From NCBI GenBank assembly GCA_003427395.1, contig BFEA01000814.1:97316-129876 (forward strand): a stretch of 32,561 nt of DNA, in the 5' to 3' direction. A program made the position numbers and the translations under genes. This document shows positions 19,191 through 30,082 of the stretch, in pieces (the first letter of the stretch is position 1; every line of letters begins with the position of its first letter). Under the pieces are notes generated by a model that saw nothing but the letters and a program-made list of their open reading frames with translations, had not been told where the DNA came from and made no database searches. The DNA comes from Chara braunii. Its lineage: Eukaryota > Streptophyta > Charophyceae > Charales > Characeae.

Positions 19191-19480
19191 ATTTTTTTTT
19201 TTCTTCCTGGGCTGGAATTAAAGAGGGTGGCTCCTGACATGACTGCAAGGAGAATTCCTCTTTTCCACTTTTTTTTCTGCTCAGTAGGGTAGCTCCTGAA
19301 ATTACTGCAAAGGCCATCCTAATCTTCTCTGTATCGTTCCAATTTTAACAGATGTACGGATAAATCGAGAAATGGTCCAAATTTTTTCAAAAAAAAAAAA
19401 GAAAAAAAAGAAAAAAAATTACTGCAGTCATCCGATTCCATCACGATTCGAGCTCGTAACTTACATAACGTACTGCAGTC
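19191..19480 (-). mobile_element. SINE fragments, minus strand, two tails in tandem
   Basis: Read on the minus strand, GCAGTAATTTCAGGAGCTACCC runs to an A run at about 19267-19275, and GCAGTCATGTCAGGAGCCACCC runs to an A run at about 19193-19203. A B-box-like ACGAGCTCGAATCGTG lies near 19445. These appear to be two copies of one SINE 3' end; the upstream one was split by the U6 insertion. Confidence 0.45.
19310..19418 (+). pseudogene. U6 snRNA retropseudogene with inverted 5' half
   Basis: 19354-19387 on the plus strand matches the U6 3' end (AAATCGAGAAATGGTCCAAA then T run), followed by an A-rich tail at 19389-19418. 19310-19353 on the minus strand matches the conserved middle of U6 (AAAATTGGAACGATACAGAG then AAGATTAG). 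The two halves face each other. AAATTACTGCA flanks the whole insertion (19299-19309 and 19416-19426). U6 is a component of the spliceosome; this copy cannot be functional. Inversion of the 5' part with a poly(A) tail and an 11-bp target duplication is the product expected from twin priming by LINE reverse transcriptase. Confidence 0.85.
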
Positions 19481-19486
19481 GTCCTA

Positions 19487-19591
19487 CCGTCTTCACCCGA
19501 ATAGAACGCCCGGTCATAATAGCCGCATCTGGTTCAAATTTCTGTGTACGTACAGCGATAATGACCGGACGTTGTATTCGGGTGAAGACGG
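19487..19591. mobile_element. Foldback MITE, family A, copy 2, TA duplication
   Basis: CCGTCTTCACCCGAATAGAA from 19487 pairs with the reverse complement of 19554-19591 (CCGTCTTCACCCGAATACAA). TA precedes and follows (19485-19486 and 19592-19593), as for Tc1/mariner-type MITEs. Related to 15096-15187. Confidence 0.8.
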
Positions 19592-19940
19592 TAGTTAGGG
19601 CAGAACGTGGGACTCAGTCGGAGTTCTGGGGAAACGGATTACCGTGTAAATTCTGCAGGGAGAGCCCTCAGAAGACGACAAACGATGGGATTGTACAGAC
19701 CCTTCTCTATAGAAACCCTGATTGGACACGAGGAGTTAACCGTATCATCGTCAAGGAGCTGGCGTTGCAACTTACTCTAGGCAGTCGAAGGCAGAGAGCC
19801 TCCGCATCTTCACATGATAGGAGGTGACGAGACACATCGCCAACTATTCATAAGCCGGACGCCTGGATTTCAGTACCTTCTCTGAGAGGATTCACTCGCA
19901 AGTTTGCACTCTTAGTGAGTAGCACCACAGGGCTCAGACT
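19592..19940. other. No gene recognised
   Basis: About 350 bp; the open frame crossing it starts inside poly(A) and is not a gene. Confidence 0.5.
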
Positions 19941-19960
19941 CATCGATATATATATATATA

Positions 19961-20046
19961 TCGGTGAAACTCCGACGAAACAGTTTGTCACAGCCCCTCG
20001 TTTGTTGTCCTTTTCTCTCTCTCTGCCTACGGTTCACCGGGCAGTT
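19961..20046 (+). ncRNA. Hammerhead-like repeat, copy 1 (core start replaced by AT repeat)
   Basis: TCGG-tgaaact-CCGA forms stem II, then GAAA (19977-19980), a 3-bp stem III (ACA/TGT with loop GTT) and the cleavage triplet GTC (19987-19989). The CTGATGA side is lost in a TA microsatellite. The downstream 60 bp ending CTGCCTACGGTTCACCGGGC is shared with copy 2. Confidence 0.5.
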
Positions 20047-20053
20047 CTGTTTG

Positions 20054-20078
20054 TGACGATATATATATATATATATAC

Positions 20079-20169
<91 letters not shown>
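20054..20169. repeat. (TA)n and (GA)n microsatellites
   Basis: TA repeats at about 20059-20077 followed by GA repeats to 20168, between the two hammerhead-like copies. Confidence 0.9.
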
Positions 20170-20170
<1 letters not shown>

Positions 20171-20171
<1 letters not shown>

Positions 20172-20272
20172 AGCCTCCTGATGAGTCGGTGAAACTCCGA
20201 CGAAAAAGTTTGTCACAGCCCCTCGTTTCTTGTCCTCTTCTCCCTATCTGCCTACGGTTTACCGGGTAGATT
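20171..20272 (+). ncRNA. Hammerhead-like repeat, copy 2
   Basis: CTGATGA (20178-20184), stem II GTCGG/CCGAC closing tgaaact, GAAA (20202-20205) and GTC (20212-20214) are all present in the right order. No convincing stem I can be drawn: CAGCCTC before the core and ACAGCCC after the triplet do not pair. The stem III second pair is also broken relative to copy 1. Core-like but probably inactive. Confidence 0.5.
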
Positions 20273-20365
20273 CATTGATTGATTACCGATTGATTGATTG
20301 ATTGATAGATTGATTGATTGATTGGTTGATTGATTGATTGATTGGTTGAGTGATTGATTGATGTA
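20273..20365. repeat. GATT array
   Basis: Short array of GATT units like that at 16954-17785, directly following the hammerhead-like repeat. Confidence 0.9.
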
Positions 20366-20990
20366 CTGTCTGTGTTATACTCTGTTCTGCTTCGTATCCT
20401 TCTGGATGAAAGAATGTCGGGTTTACTCAAGAGAGCCTGCAGGACCGTTTGTGAACTGAAGATGACTGAAGGAGCTAGAATACCTCGATGGCGAGATTTT
20501 TGGAATTACAGTCCTGGACAAGAGACTGAACGAAGGCGGGAACAAAAACTTTTGCCGGACATGAAGACTGCCAGCGAAGACGAGCACAGGACCAAGCAAG
20601 AATTATGTGAAAAAGTATAATCCTATTGAGTTCTGCTGGTCGTTTGCCGCGAGAATCGCAAGTGAGTATCATGCTATGATGCGGAGCGCAGAAGTATCAA
20701 GCTTAGGAATGAACGGCACTCAAAAAGTCTCCCGGTTACTTTTCCGCTTCCGCATCTTGGCATGTCCTCACCGCTTATTCCTGCGGCCATCGACCGTTAT
20801 AAGTTTTGCTTCTGACTTTCGAGCAATTCTTGACGGGTCATTAACTGGTCTTTAACGGAAGTCCTCGTGCCCGGCAATCGGAATGCGATGGGGCCCCGGA
20901 AACGGCCCCCGACTGCGGGGGAGCAGATCTGTGATAGCAGAGGGGGATTCGCCGGGAACGTGCGGACGTGCGCGTGAGCTCTTTCCTTTC
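20366..20990. other. No gene recognised
   Basis: About 620 bp of mixed sequence; frames of up to about 90 codons lack recognisable features. Confidence 0.5.
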
Positions 20991-20994
20991 CTTT

Positions 20995-20998
<4 letters not shown>

Positions 20999-21054
<56 letters not shown>

Positions 21055-21083
21055 CGTGTGTGTGTCTGTGTGTGTGCGTGTGT

Positions 21084-21125
<42 letters not shown>
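20999..21125. repeat. (GT)n microsatellite
   Basis: GT repeat with GC and CT interruptions. Another GT/T-rich stretch covers about 21219-21329 up to the assembly gap. Confidence 0.9.
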
Positions 21126-21126
<1 letters not shown>

Positions 21127-21160
21127 GTCATATTCGCTATACACTAAAAAACAGCATGAC

Positions 21161-21206
21161 TGTGCCAGACTCTTTCGCCGGACTTCACTGACTCATCAGG
21201 AGGTTG
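21161..21206 (-). ncRNA. Hammerhead-like repeat, copy 3 (minus strand)
   Basis: Minus-strand CTGATGA (21199-21193), a stem II region (TCAGTGAAGTCCGG) and GAAA (21176-21173) match the two copies near 20 kb. The preceding CCTC and following ACAG are also shared. The cleavage triplet reads GGC, so this copy should not cleave. Confidence 0.45.
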
Positions 21207-21329
21207 AACCACCACTCTGTGCGTGTGTGTGTGTGTGTGTGCGTGATTTTTTTTTATTTTATTTTTTTCGTGTGTGTGTGTGTGTGTGCGTGATTTTTTT
21301 TTTCTTTTGTGTGTGTGTGTGTGTGTGTG

Positions 21330-22117
21330 NNNNNNNNNNNNNNNNNNNNNNNNNNNNNNNNNNNNNNNNNNNNNNNNNNNNNNNNNNNNNNNNNNNNNNN
21401 NNNNNNNNNNNNNNNNNNNNNNNNNNNNNNNNNNNNNNNNNNNNNNNNNNNNNNNNNNNNNNNNNNNNNNNNNNNNNNNNNNNNNNNNNNNNNNNNNNNN
21501 NNNNNNNNNNNNNNNNNNNNNNNNNNNNNNNNNNNNNNNNNNNNNNNNNNNNNNNNNNNNNNNNNNNNNNNNNNNNNNNNNNNNNNNNNNNNNNNNNNNN
21601 NNNNNNNNNNNNNNNNNNNNNNNNNNNNNNNNNNNNNNNNNNNNNNNNNNNNNNNNNNNNNNNNNNNNNNNNNNNNNNNNNNNNNNNNNNNNNNNNNNNN
21701 NNNNNNNNNNNNNNNNNNNNNNNNNNNNNNNNNNNNNNNNNNNNNNNNNNNNNNNNNNNNNNNNNNNNNNNNNNNNNNNNNNNNNNNNNNNNNNNNNNNN
21801 NNNNNNNNNNNNNNNNNNNNNNNNNNNNNNNNNNNNNNNNNNNNNNNNNNNNNNNNNNNNNNNNNNNNNNNNNNNNNNNNNNNNNNNNNNNNNNNNNNNN
21901 NNNNNNNNNNNNNNNNNNNNNNNNNNNNNNNNNNNNNNNNNNNNNNNNNNNNNNNNNNNNNNNNNNNNNNNNNNNNNNNNNNNNNNNNNNNNNNNNNNNN
22001 NNNNNNNNNNNNNNNNNNNNNNNNNNNNNNNNNNNNNNNNNNNNNNNNNNNNNNNNNNNNNNNNNNNNNNNNNNNNNNNNNNNNNNNNNNNNNNNNNNNN
22101 NNNNNNNNNNNNNNNNN
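21330..22117. other. Assembly gap (788 N)
   Basis: Unresolved bases following a GT microsatellite; open frames that cross it are meaningless. Confidence 1.
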
Positions 22118-22617
22118 AAAATTTTATTCCAAAAGAACAACATTCGAGGCCGGGGATCCTCACAATTCAACCCGGTGTTATCCTGGCAGCCTCAGCCAGT
22201 TTAGCTTAGGGCCTCGCCACACAGGCTTTCGAAACGTGCAAAAAGAGAATGAACTTTTTTCTAGAAAAACGACTAGATTCACTCGCAACATTTTTGTCTT
22301 TTGCATGTTTCGGAAGTCTGTGTGGCGAGGCCCTTATAGTGACCCACCGTGACTCCTCTGAATAAGCTCAACTCCCTAATACTACACCCTATTAAGACTA
22401 CTACCACTATATACTAACTACATCTACCCCCTAATTACCCCGTTAGCTACCCCTACCACTCCTATCCCTACGCCCTTTCATCCACAGGCCTAACACTGGC
22501 CTGAGCCCGGCCCAGTTCGACCGGGAGGAGCAAGCTTGTTCCTTTGGTCCAAACCTGGCACTCTCCTCCCTACCCCCCCATTGCGGTCTACTTCGGCCGC
22601 CGACTGGAACAAGAGGT
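22118..22617 (-). other. LINE 3' untranslated region with AATAAA
   Basis: Read on the minus strand it follows ORF2 and ends in GGAATAAAATTTT at the gap, a polyadenylation-like signal at the expected place. Its last part (22150-22208 plus 22334-22380) is also found at 29825-29930 in the same orientation. A MITE interrupts it. Confidence 0.65.
22209..22333. mobile_element. Tourist-like MITE with TTA duplication and a related empty site
   Basis: Arms of 33 bp: GGGCCTCGCCACACAGGCTT from 22209, and the reverse complement of 22301-22333 (GGGCCTCGCCACACAGACTT), with three mismatches. TTA flanks both sides (22206-22208, 22334-22336). The homologous LINE tail at 29878-29886 reads tagcTTAtagtg without the insert, so the boundaries are exact. 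Confidence 0.9.
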
Positions 22618-25600
22618 TCAGTTCAACCATGGCGATATCCGTAGCTTGTTTCCTTCTAACGAAGCTAATGCTCCCGGCAGTCCCCAGGACTCCAAGAACC
22701 ACCTTCTCCCCGAACCGGCCTGTTTGGGCAGCACTTTTCTTCTCCAGTCTGCTTTGATTTCCATCTTCAGTGTCTCCTTGAACAGTCTCTCTGCTTGAGC
22801 TTCTTCCATCCCCTCTCCCTGGAACCTGCTTGCATTCCTATCCAACCAGATAACCCACATGAGCGCTGCTCTGGTAACTTGTGCTATATACCCCCACCCT
22901 TTCAGCGCCGAGTAGTCTTCCGGCAGTGTACCCTGGAGTACCCAACGTTCGTTCTGGCCAATAATCTCCCCAGACATCTTGTTCCAGTGTCTGAACCACC
23001 ATCCCCACCATTTCTTAGAACGTGGGCAGGCCCACCACAGGTGGGTCATCCTCTCCACCGGCCACTTACAACGGTCACACTCCTGTCTTACCTCCATTCC
23101 CCTCCTTCCTAAACACCTGGCTGTGGGAACTGAGAGATGAGACTGTAGCCACAGTAAGGACGCTAGCTTCTGAGATGGGATTGCAGCCAACTGCTGCCGC
23201 AGCCTGCTCAGTTCCAGTTCTGATGGTGGGTCCAGGCACGGCTGTGCCCTTTCCCATTTATCGATCAACTTTGCCTCCAGCCTTCCTCTCGGTGCCTCTT
23301 TTGACAGGATCAGTCTTGCCGATAGCTTTGACACGTCCGAGACTACCCCGGAACCAACATTCCACCCCCATGCAAGCGGATCTATCCTTAGTTCACTTTT
23401 TGCCTTACCGCCCGCTATGAGTTTGTAGACTGCCGGTTCTCCCCTGCCCTGCTGTTTCACTGCCCTCACCCTGATTTCTGTCAAACCCGCTGTGCCCCAC
23501 CTAAAGGAGGATTGATACAACGCTAGGATATCGCTATGATCACTGACTTTTCTATACTCTATCATTTCACATTTCCCATTCCCTTGTGGAACCCACTGCT
23601 TCAGACACATGTAAGTTACCTCCTCTTCCCCTTCCCCTTCTGATTTAAACCACGTTCCAACGGGATGTAATCCTTCAGGCCCTAGCAGATCCTTCCAAGA
23701 CGCAGGTATTGCCTCGATCAGACAGTCTCTCCTTTCCCTCTGTGCCGGTAGCTGCCTAAGCTTGTTCCTCAAGAACCCTGGTGAGTGCCATTGGTTGGTA
23801 CTTTCATCCCAGAGATCTCCAATTAATGAAACTCCCCTCTGTATCCATTTTTGGCCAAAGTTACCAGGTGCTGCTGCAGCGGAGAACCTTTTTCCCTCCT
23901 GATCCAGAATATGGTGGTTTTCGAAGAGTGGTTGCTGCAGGACCTCCACCTTCGTTTTGGGGACCATTATGACATCCGGTTTCGCCTTTTTCCGGGCAGT
24001 CAGCACGTTACTCCAAAACTTGGACTTAATTCGCTTATTAATGAAAGGGTCCGTCATGATTTCCACCCAAACATTCGACGTGCGAGACAGCCCCCATTCA
24101 TCCTGAAGGATGGATTCCGCCAGCACACACCAATCTGGAGCTTTTGGAGCTTCTGCAACCTTCTGCAACCAACTCGATAACAGTGCCAGGTTTTGCGAAC
24201 CAGGGTCCAATATGGCCAAACCTCCTTCCTCCCGCGGCTTGCACAACGTCTCCCACGCCACTTTGGCTACATAACCCTGGTTCTCCTCCGGCTGGCCAAA
24301 ACCCTCTCCTGCAGCAGTAGGTTCTGTGCGTTGGAACAGTCTTCCAGCGACACCAGCACTCCCGAGAATTTCTCTGCCGCATTGACCGGTACTCGCTTCA
24401 TCCCCCACTGGGCTTGAAAGTCAAAGTCCTTCGGCAGGAAAAAGGTAGACTTGTTCCAGTTGATTGCCGCCTCCGATAGCTCACCATATGACTGAAGACA
24501 GCATCTTAGCTCATGTAGAGAGTCCGGTTATTTAACTGAGAATGCCTGCAGGTCATCTGCCAAGGATTTCACCTTGCAGTCTCTGTCTTCTGTTAGTTTA
24601 AGCCCCTCAATTCGCGGATTTGCCCTTATAGCACACAACAAAACTTTTAAATGCAAAACGACCAGCAGGGGTGTCAGCAGATACCCTTGCCTCAGAGATC
24701 TACTAAGTTTGAACTCTTGCGAGTTCTCTCCATTCACCTGGACTACTCCAGAGGCCGGTGCGTATAGCGCTTTCACCCAGCAGAAAAATGGCTCACCAAA
24801 CCCTACCACTCTGAGGGTCGTCATTACGAACGTCCAGTTCACCCTATCATAGGCCTTCTCCAGGTCTATCATGAGGACTGCGATATCCTTATTGTCTCTT
24901 TCTATAACCTCTAGCGCTTCTACCGCCGTCAGAATATTATCAAAAATTGATATCCCACGGACGAAGGCGCCCTGATCCATTCCTACCAGACGAGGGAGAT
25001 ATTTACTCAGCCTTCTAGCAATTGCCTTCGCTAAGATCTTATAAATAACATTTAATAGCGAGATCGGTCGCCAGTTCCTCACATCCGCAAGATCTCCTTT
25101 CTTGTACAAGAGTGTAATAATCACCCGTGACATGGATTTGTCCAAATGTCCCCCTGTGAGGATACCATTAGACAGCTGAACCATATCCGGTTCCAAGGTG
25201 TCCCAACAGGTAGTGAAAAACTCAAGAGGTAATCCGTCATCTCCTGGAGCTTTCCCCTTCGCCATGTCTTTAAGGGTCTCTCGTAGTTCCTCTGCCGTGA
25301 TAGGTCTATCCATATCTCTTTTCCCTTCCTCCGGTAGCCGAACCTCCATGGTTTCCCATAATTTTGATTCCTTGGTCAGCTCTGTCTCCCAGTCCCAGAA
25401 CACCTTTCTGGTATCCAGGATGTCCCAGAAGTAGTCTGCAGCATACTCACACATGTCCTTATTAGACTTTGTTGTGGGCAGTCCCATCAAGTGCGGATGC
25501 TGCAGTTCGTGCATCGACGTGTGCCTCCTTCTTGACAACAGTTTTTGAAAACATTCTTTAGATACTCTATCATTGGTGACTATCCCTTTCTCCTTTAGGA

Positions 25601-26693
25601 TCTGCCCCCATCTTTGTTGCTTCTTGATCTGCCTGTTTTCCCACTCCCATAACCTGAGCACTCTCTCCTCTGCCCACACCAATTCTGAGATCGGATGACC
25701 ACTCATCTGGAACTCCGCTTCTTCTACTCTCTTCAACAGCTGGGCTTCCTCTTTGTTTCTTAAGAACACTGCTATCATCGAGAAAACATCGAACTTCTCA
25801 TAAATTATTCAGATCCCTGCGTCCCACCAGTCCTCATAGGACTCAAAATGTTCCTTGGAGAGCTGCCAGGACTGCCAAAACTGGTTAACCCAATTACTCC
25901 ACCACTCATCCTCCAAGTTGGGAGTGTTCAACATGAAGTGACCCGGACCTCTCTCATTTGCTTTCGACACATTTACCTCTAACACCACCAACTTGTGGTC
26001 TGCTAGATCAGCATTCAGTTCTCGTATCAACAAAACATTGCTTGAGAAAACTCCTTTAGTTAAGAAGAAGTCAAGTCTTGTCTTTGCTCCAGCCGCCTCT
26101 GCTGTGCTTGCAAACCAGGTATATCCCGCTTTCGTCGGATGGGTTTCCCTGAAGATATCAGCTAGTCCCCACCTTTCCTTCCATGGGAGCAGTGCCTCTC
26201 TATCTTTCCTTAATGAGTCTGCAACTTCTGAGTCCACCCCTAGGTTACATACTAGGTTCCAGTCTCCTCCGATGAGCAGATGATCCGCCTTTGGAAGGCA
26301 GTAAGGGAGAGTTCTGATGAAACGGTATCTTTCGTTCGGTTCGTTTGGTGCATACACCGTCGCTATAGTGCACTCCACGTCCCCAATCAATAGTTTCAAC
26401 CACACCCACCTCCCCCACAGATCAGAGTCGTAGTCTATCAACTTTGCCTCTACCCGTCTGTGTACCAAGATAGTCGTACCTCCTTTGGTTCCTCTGGCGG
26501 GGGACCAAAGTTGCGGTCCCTCCCACCGGTCCGTTAGTTGTACCAACTTTTTTTCCGATAGCTTGGTTTCTTGGAGTAGAGTAACGTCCAACTTCACACA
26601 GTGGATCCAATACTTCAGTCTTTTCCCTTTTTGTCTCCCTCCTGTATCTCCTTGTCCTCTTCCATTCCAAGTTCCAACTTTAATCTTTCCCAT
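22618..26693 (-). pseudogene. LINE ORF2: endonuclease and reverse transcriptase, broken
   Basis: ATG is at 26693. The AP-type endonuclease (to about 25900) has KVGTWNGRG, LLQETKL, GGDWNLV, TRLDFF and ADHKLVVLEV. TGA at 25809 interrupts it, but the frame continues into RT: RNWRPISLLNVIYKILAKAI, VLMIDLEKAYDRV (first catalytic Asp), SRSLRQGYLLTPLL and SLADDLQAF (catalytic DD, first residue Leu in place of Phe/Tyr). TAA at 24528 follows. The frame goes on to INWNKSTFF and LLLQERVLAS (~24290). Then the frame changes and about 50 codons seem to be missing before KVAWETLCKPREEGG. The C-terminal zinc-binding segment CDRCKWPVERMTHLWWACP lies near 23080-23020. The product would nick the target and prime cDNA synthesis there. 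This copy is inactive. Confidence 0.9.
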
Positions 26694-26742
26694 CTGGAAT
26701 CTCCTCGTCTGCGTTCAGTTCTTGGATCCGCACTTCTTTCAA

Positions 26743-28869
26743 TTACTCCCCATCTGCTCTCTCCTGAGTGGGGCTGGGAGCTTGCCATTTTTCTGCAAGA
26801 ATCACCTGAAAGTATCCAGATTCGATGTTTCTGTCCACAGGCAACTTCTCATTAATCTCCCTCAGAAATCCCGCCGAGATCCCTGGTTCAACCACAACGT
26901 TTCCCAACTCCTCGTCTGATGTCCCCAACAGTAATCTTAACGGAATACACGTTAATCCTACCGAGGGCAAGCCTGCCCAGTGCGGGGTAGGAATACGAGC
27001 ATCCACCATTGGAATATAAAACTTCAGTCTCCTTCCATTTGGCGTGTCGACCGTCATTCTCGGCATCGTATCTTCCGGGAAGATTCTGAAGCAGAATCTA
27101 TCCGCATACAGCTGACAGACTCTAGCTTCGATCATCCCTGGAGAAGGATTGCCACAAAAGGGAGAAGAAGGTAGCACTGTCTTGCCATCTCTGTTTACCA
27201 GCCCCAGGATATACGGCTCCTGGCCTAACAACGTGCAGATGAGCGGTACCAGGAACTTCTCTTTGTGATGCTGACCTCCTGTTGTTCTGGTATCGACCCC
27301 ATCTGGAATGAAGTAGCTTCGATCCTTTGACCTTCTCCCATCTGCCGACGATGATTCGCTGTGTCCTTGAAACGCGCCCTCCGATAGGTCTTGTAGCCTT
27401 GGCCCTCTTGCTCTCTCCATACCGTATTGCAGTTCCTGACTATCGTCTACCACCACCACTTTCTCTTCTGCCCCTCTAAACGTTCTGAATCCATCCCCAT
27501 TTTCCCTTCGTGGATCCATCAACGGACCGGTCTCACCCCCTTGTTGCGTGGTGTGGTCGTATGCTAGCCCCGAATACTGTTGCAACATTCCTCCCATGCT
27601 AGTCCAATTTCCTTGCGGTATGGATCGCCCTTGGTGTTGTTGCCAAATCGATGTTTGATATGGTAGCGCCGTGTAGGGCCCACCTCCCTTGACAGCTCCC
27701 CCCCATAGGTTTGCTTGCCATCCTGCAAGCAACGGCTGTGCCCATTGATTATGTTGCTCTGATGTTCGTTGCCCTTGGTGCATGTTGTACTGACCTCCTT
27801 GTCCCTCTCTCTCATTTCCCCAACCATACCCCTCCCCCTGTGGTTGCCGAGACTGAGTTCGATCTTGCGGAGGTGGTCTTCCTGATGTGCTGCCCTCTCC
27901 CCGCCCGACAGCTTCTGGTCTGGGGTCTCTTGACGCCTTTCGAAACTCTCTCTCGTATATGGTGACGCCTTGCTGTTGTCGGCGATTACCTGAGTTGGAA
28001 GCTGCTTGCTCCTTTGCGTCTTCTTCCTCCGCTCTCGGACATCCTTGTGACTCTGTATGGAACCACCATCGGCACCGCTTACACCATGGCGTGTTTTTGC
28101 AAGCGAATTGGACTTGGATTAGCTTACCGTCGTCGAGTTTCATCAAAAGCATAGGTTCGAACTTTTCTTCCGCGTCCCTGGGTAGGTCGAACTTCAGGTT
28201 CATCAATTTTGGCCGAGTCGGATCCAGTTCTGGGGGGTGGCGATGAATAATCGCACCGATCGACTGTGCCACCAGATCCCTTACAGGAAACATCGCTCGT
28301 AGAAGGACTCTGATCGCAGTCACCCAGAATTTTGTCTCGTCATCTTGCCTTCGCTGCTCTTTTTATTCTGCTCTAGTCATCCAAGGTTTAAACAACATCC
28401 AATATTCCACTCCTCTTATAGTTACCACGTCCTCCGCTTTGGCCACCAACCATTGCGTTACCTCCCTTGACTTTGCAATATATGACATCACATTTGGGCC
28501 TTCTCCATGCACCTGTCCTCGCTTAAAGCCTCTTGTGAAGGTTCGCTTCCGTGTCCAACCGTTCTCGTAAGCTCTTATTAAGTTCTCCCTCACCTTCATT
28601 GGCAGATCCCTGGCCTCTCCTTGAAAAATCACCGTGAGCGTACGCTGCTTCAGCCACGCCGTTGTTAGCCTATCAATTCGAGGGTTGACTTTGAAGATTC
28701 GCACCCCATTCTCTACGACAAATTCTCCATGCTACAAATTTTCTGGGAATACCCCATCTTCATAACATTTCGCTATCAGGAGCTCGATGCGATCCTCTTC
28801 TGCCAGAGCCACGTCCCTTTCTTCCGGCCTTTCTTGCCGATTTTCTCACTCTTAGTTACTCTGCTCCAT
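26743..28869 (-). pseudogene. LINE ORF1: nucleic-acid-binding protein with CCHC knuckle, broken
   Basis: One frame is continuous from ATG 28869 to 26743 with four stops (TAA 28852-28854, TGA 28846-28848, TAG 28732-28734, TAA 28363-28365). The order is an N-terminal globular part (HGEFVVENGVRIFKVNPRID, then GVEYWMLFKPW), layout similar to the DUF4283/knuckle ORF1 proteins of plant LINEs; a CCHC knuckle CKRCRWWFHTESQGC (~28080-28035); a Gln/Gly-rich low-complexity middle (about 28010-27520); and a C-terminal segment of about 200 residues (EPYILGLVNRDGKTVLPS onward) that I do not recognise. It lies 49 nt upstream of ORF2. ORF1 proteins coat LINE RNA and assist priming. Confidence 0.8.
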
Positions 28870-29740
28870 TATGACTGAGTTTCCCCACCTCTAACCCTGT
28901 GCACTACTGTATGTTAGCGAAATTCGAGTAATTCACCGCGTTAGAGGAGGGCGCCCTACTCTGGCGCACGTCAACACACTCCTCCCTAGAAATCCTGTTC
29001 TCCGCGTGTATGTATCTTACGTCACGCTATAGCTCCAGTTCACTGTTGGGCCAACCCACGTGTCTCCATGCCCCCCTTCCCTGACGGGTTAGTTGCTCAG
29101 AAAGTGCCGAGCAGGGTGAATGCACTGGCGCTCAGACTTCATGGCTCTGCCTCGGTTTTCAAAAGATGGGCTTTTGTGGGAAATAAATAAATTACAAATA
29201 AAATGAAAGAATACTGTTACGAAAACAAAGAAAAACTGTTAGGAGTAACAAAAAAAAAAAAAAAAAAAAAATTGTTAGTAGTAATAGGACGTAGTCTGAT
29301 AATTTCTTTCCCTTTTTAGTTTGAAAGAAACCATGTCCACATTTATTACGCGCCTCAATGCCCGAGGTAAAATTAAATTATGAGTTCTGCTCCGCCCATT
29401 TACTTGGGAAAGTTTCCTCTTCACAAATTTAGTACGGCACATTTCCCGTGATGGAAAGGCTGGTTCCACCTACCAGCCTTTTTGGGGCTATTACAAAAAT
29501 TCCTGCTTTTGATTTTGAATCGGGCGAGGATTGTGGTATGATGCATTGCACATTTTTTGAGAGAGTACTTGACCAAGGAAACCCTGCAGGACACTTCCAA
29601 GCCGAGGAAAGTGAAACGTCCAGCCTGGAGAAATGAATTGTCAGTGGAAACCGGAGAAAATTCCGAAAGGCTTCGTCCGTGGACATAGAGGAAAATCCCC
29701 AAAGGGATTTAAAAATATATATATGAAAAAAAATGGATCA
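28870..29740. other. LINE 5' flank and unassigned sequence
   Basis: 28870 to about 29155 is probably the LINE 5' untranslated region (minus strand), but its end could not be fixed. The rest is AT-rich, with a 22-base A run at about 29250-29271, and contains no credible gene; frames near 29430-29700 show no domain. Confidence 0.4.
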
Positions 29741-29960
29741 ATTCTCTTTTTTTTTTCTTTTTTTTTCCTTTTCTTTTTCAAGCAGCACATTAAGTTCCAT
29801 TGCAAGAAAGAACTTGGTACGAGATCGGGGATCCTTACAATTCAACCCGGTGTTATCCTGGCAGCCTCAGCCAATTTAGCTTATAGTGAACCACCTGAGT
29901 CCTCTAACTAACTTCAACTCCCTTCTACTACCCTCTACTACAACTACTACAAATATGTAG
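29741..29960 (-). mobile_element. 5'-truncated LINE tail, minus strand
   Basis: Matches the 3' region of the LINE at 22150-22380 (CAATTCAACCCGGTGTTATC shared near 29838) and ends on the minus strand in an A-rich tail (plus-strand T-rich 29746-29779). It lacks coding sequence and is a truncated insertion of the same or a related family. It also supplies the unoccupied version of the MITE target. Confidence 0.65.
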
Positions 29961-30082
29961 TACCTACAGCTACCACCTAAGTAACCCTACTAACTATCCT
30001 TACCATCCCCTATTTGCATTTCTCTATTTAATATTTATGCATGTCATCCTTGCCATGCTAATATTCTCTATACCTGGGACTA

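Noticed and set aside
20999-22352. Very long open frames through the GT repeat and the gap
   Set aside because: They consist of repeat dipeptides and undefined residues from the N stretch; no gene evidence.
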